Assembly: GCA_903932155.1 (NCBI GenBank)
Contig: CAIZFH010000275.1
Span: 1 to 42,657 of the forward strand
From: an uncultured Granulicella sp.
GTDB taxonomy: Bacteria; Acidobacteriota; Terriglobia; Terriglobales; Acidobacteriaceae
DNA: 42,657 bases
Reading direction: 5' to 3'
Under the pieces are notes generated by a model that was not told where the DNA came from, made no database searches, and worked only from the letters and a program-made list of their open reading frames with translations. Shown piece after piece: positions 42,370-42,657 of this stretch (position 1 is its first letter; every line of letters starts with the position of its first letter). The translations under genes and the position numbers were made by a program.

Positions 42370-42657
42370 TGGCGACCATGCCTGTAGTGGTTGATCGTGC
42401 GCAGAAGTTTGAAAAGGTGTGCAACATATTGGACCGCTATGCACGCCGCGCGTCGGGGCTGATCCCGATACTGCAAGCGATTCAACATGAATATCAGTAC
42501 CTACCGGAAGAAGTGCTGACGTATGTAGCTACATCGCTGGATATTCCCGCGGCGCGGGTGTTTGGCGTGGCTACGTTCTATGCGCATTTTGCACTGGTGC
42601 CGAAGGGGAAGCACGTGATCCGGGTATGCGACGGTACAGCCTGCCATGTGAAACAGA
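42369..42657 (+). CDS. NuoE/HndA-like [2Fe-2S] subunit, cut by the window end
   Basis: The first 96 codons of a thioredoxin-like [2Fe-2S] subunit of the complex I 24-kDa family. ILDRYARRASGLIPILQAIQHEYQYLPEEVLTYVA and VFGVATFYAHF are family marks; the first two cluster Cys are in VCDGTACHVK, and the second Cys pair would lie beyond the edge. The wording GTACHVK is more like HndA/HymA/HoxE-type subunits of NADH-linked hydrogenases or formate dehydrogenases than classical NuoE, and the rex gene fused to its front in one transcript supports that. The distinction needs the genes to the right. Confidence 0.9.
   Translation, partial: MATMPVVVDRAQKFEKVCNILDRYARRASGLIPILQAIQHEYQYLPEEVLTYVATSLDIPAARVFGVATFYAHFALVPKGKHVIRVCDGTACHVKQ

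Overview
The window looks like a chromosomal segment of an acidobacterium, most likely class Terriglobia (Terriglobus, Edaphobacter or Granulicella type). This is an inference. It rests on the GC-rich coding style, an acidobacterial-type VWFA protein with TPRs, many secreted glycoside hydrolases with Tat or Sec signals, and GGGGCTAAAGCCCC-type dispersed repeats. There is no phage, transposase, integrase, CRISPR array, rRNA or tRNA that I can recognise.

Layout. Positions 278-3161 (minus) hold two tandem secreted GH28-like beta-helix proteins, followed by a Tat-exported DUF362 protein and a small His-rich secreted protein. Positions 5079-11557 (plus) are an aromatic amino acid cluster: a candidate leader peptide/attenuator, trpB, a secreted protein of unknown function, trpA, chorismate mutase, DAHP synthase, tyrA and ilvA. 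Positions 11666-16989 hold a porin-like outer-membrane protein (minus), divergent from a GH20 hexosaminidase whose stop overlaps the start of nagA. Positions 17031-25442 hold ribosomal protein S1, lactate permease, an FAD/Fe-S D-lactate dehydrogenase and cutA (minus), and lactaldehyde dehydrogenase aldA (plus). Positions 25443-26316 are a repeat-rich gap. Next come a one-pass membrane protein and a TPR-VWFA protein. Positions 29394-37515 form a loose polysaccharide locus: esterase, GH53 galactanase, Tat-exported aldo/keto reductase, beta-helix hydrolase and GH2 enzyme. Positions 37663-40672 encode a mono-haem cytochrome c and, convergent to it, a two-subunit cytochrome bd-like membrane complex fused to two c-type haem domains. 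The window ends with a short CDF-like membrane protein, the NADH sensor Rex with a candidate operator, and the first 96 codons of a NuoE/HndA-type [2Fe-2S] subunit.

How the genes fit together. Secreted pectin/galactan enzymes (GH28, GH53, GH2) and GlcNAc enzymes (GH20, NagA) suggest a plant- or fungal-polymer degrader. AldA, LldP and the D-lactate dehydrogenase form a lactaldehyde/lactate oxidation module feeding the respiratory chain, in which the bd-like complex and Rex-controlled NADH chemistry would act.

The most interesting element is the region before trpB. A 28-codon ORF encodes F-W-F-T-Y-R-T-W within eight codons, so all three aromatic amino acids are represented. It is followed by an intrinsic terminator and a possible antiterminator pairing, and it precedes an operon that makes all three aromatics. 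The second is the CydA/CydA'-like pair with a fused di-haem c tail.
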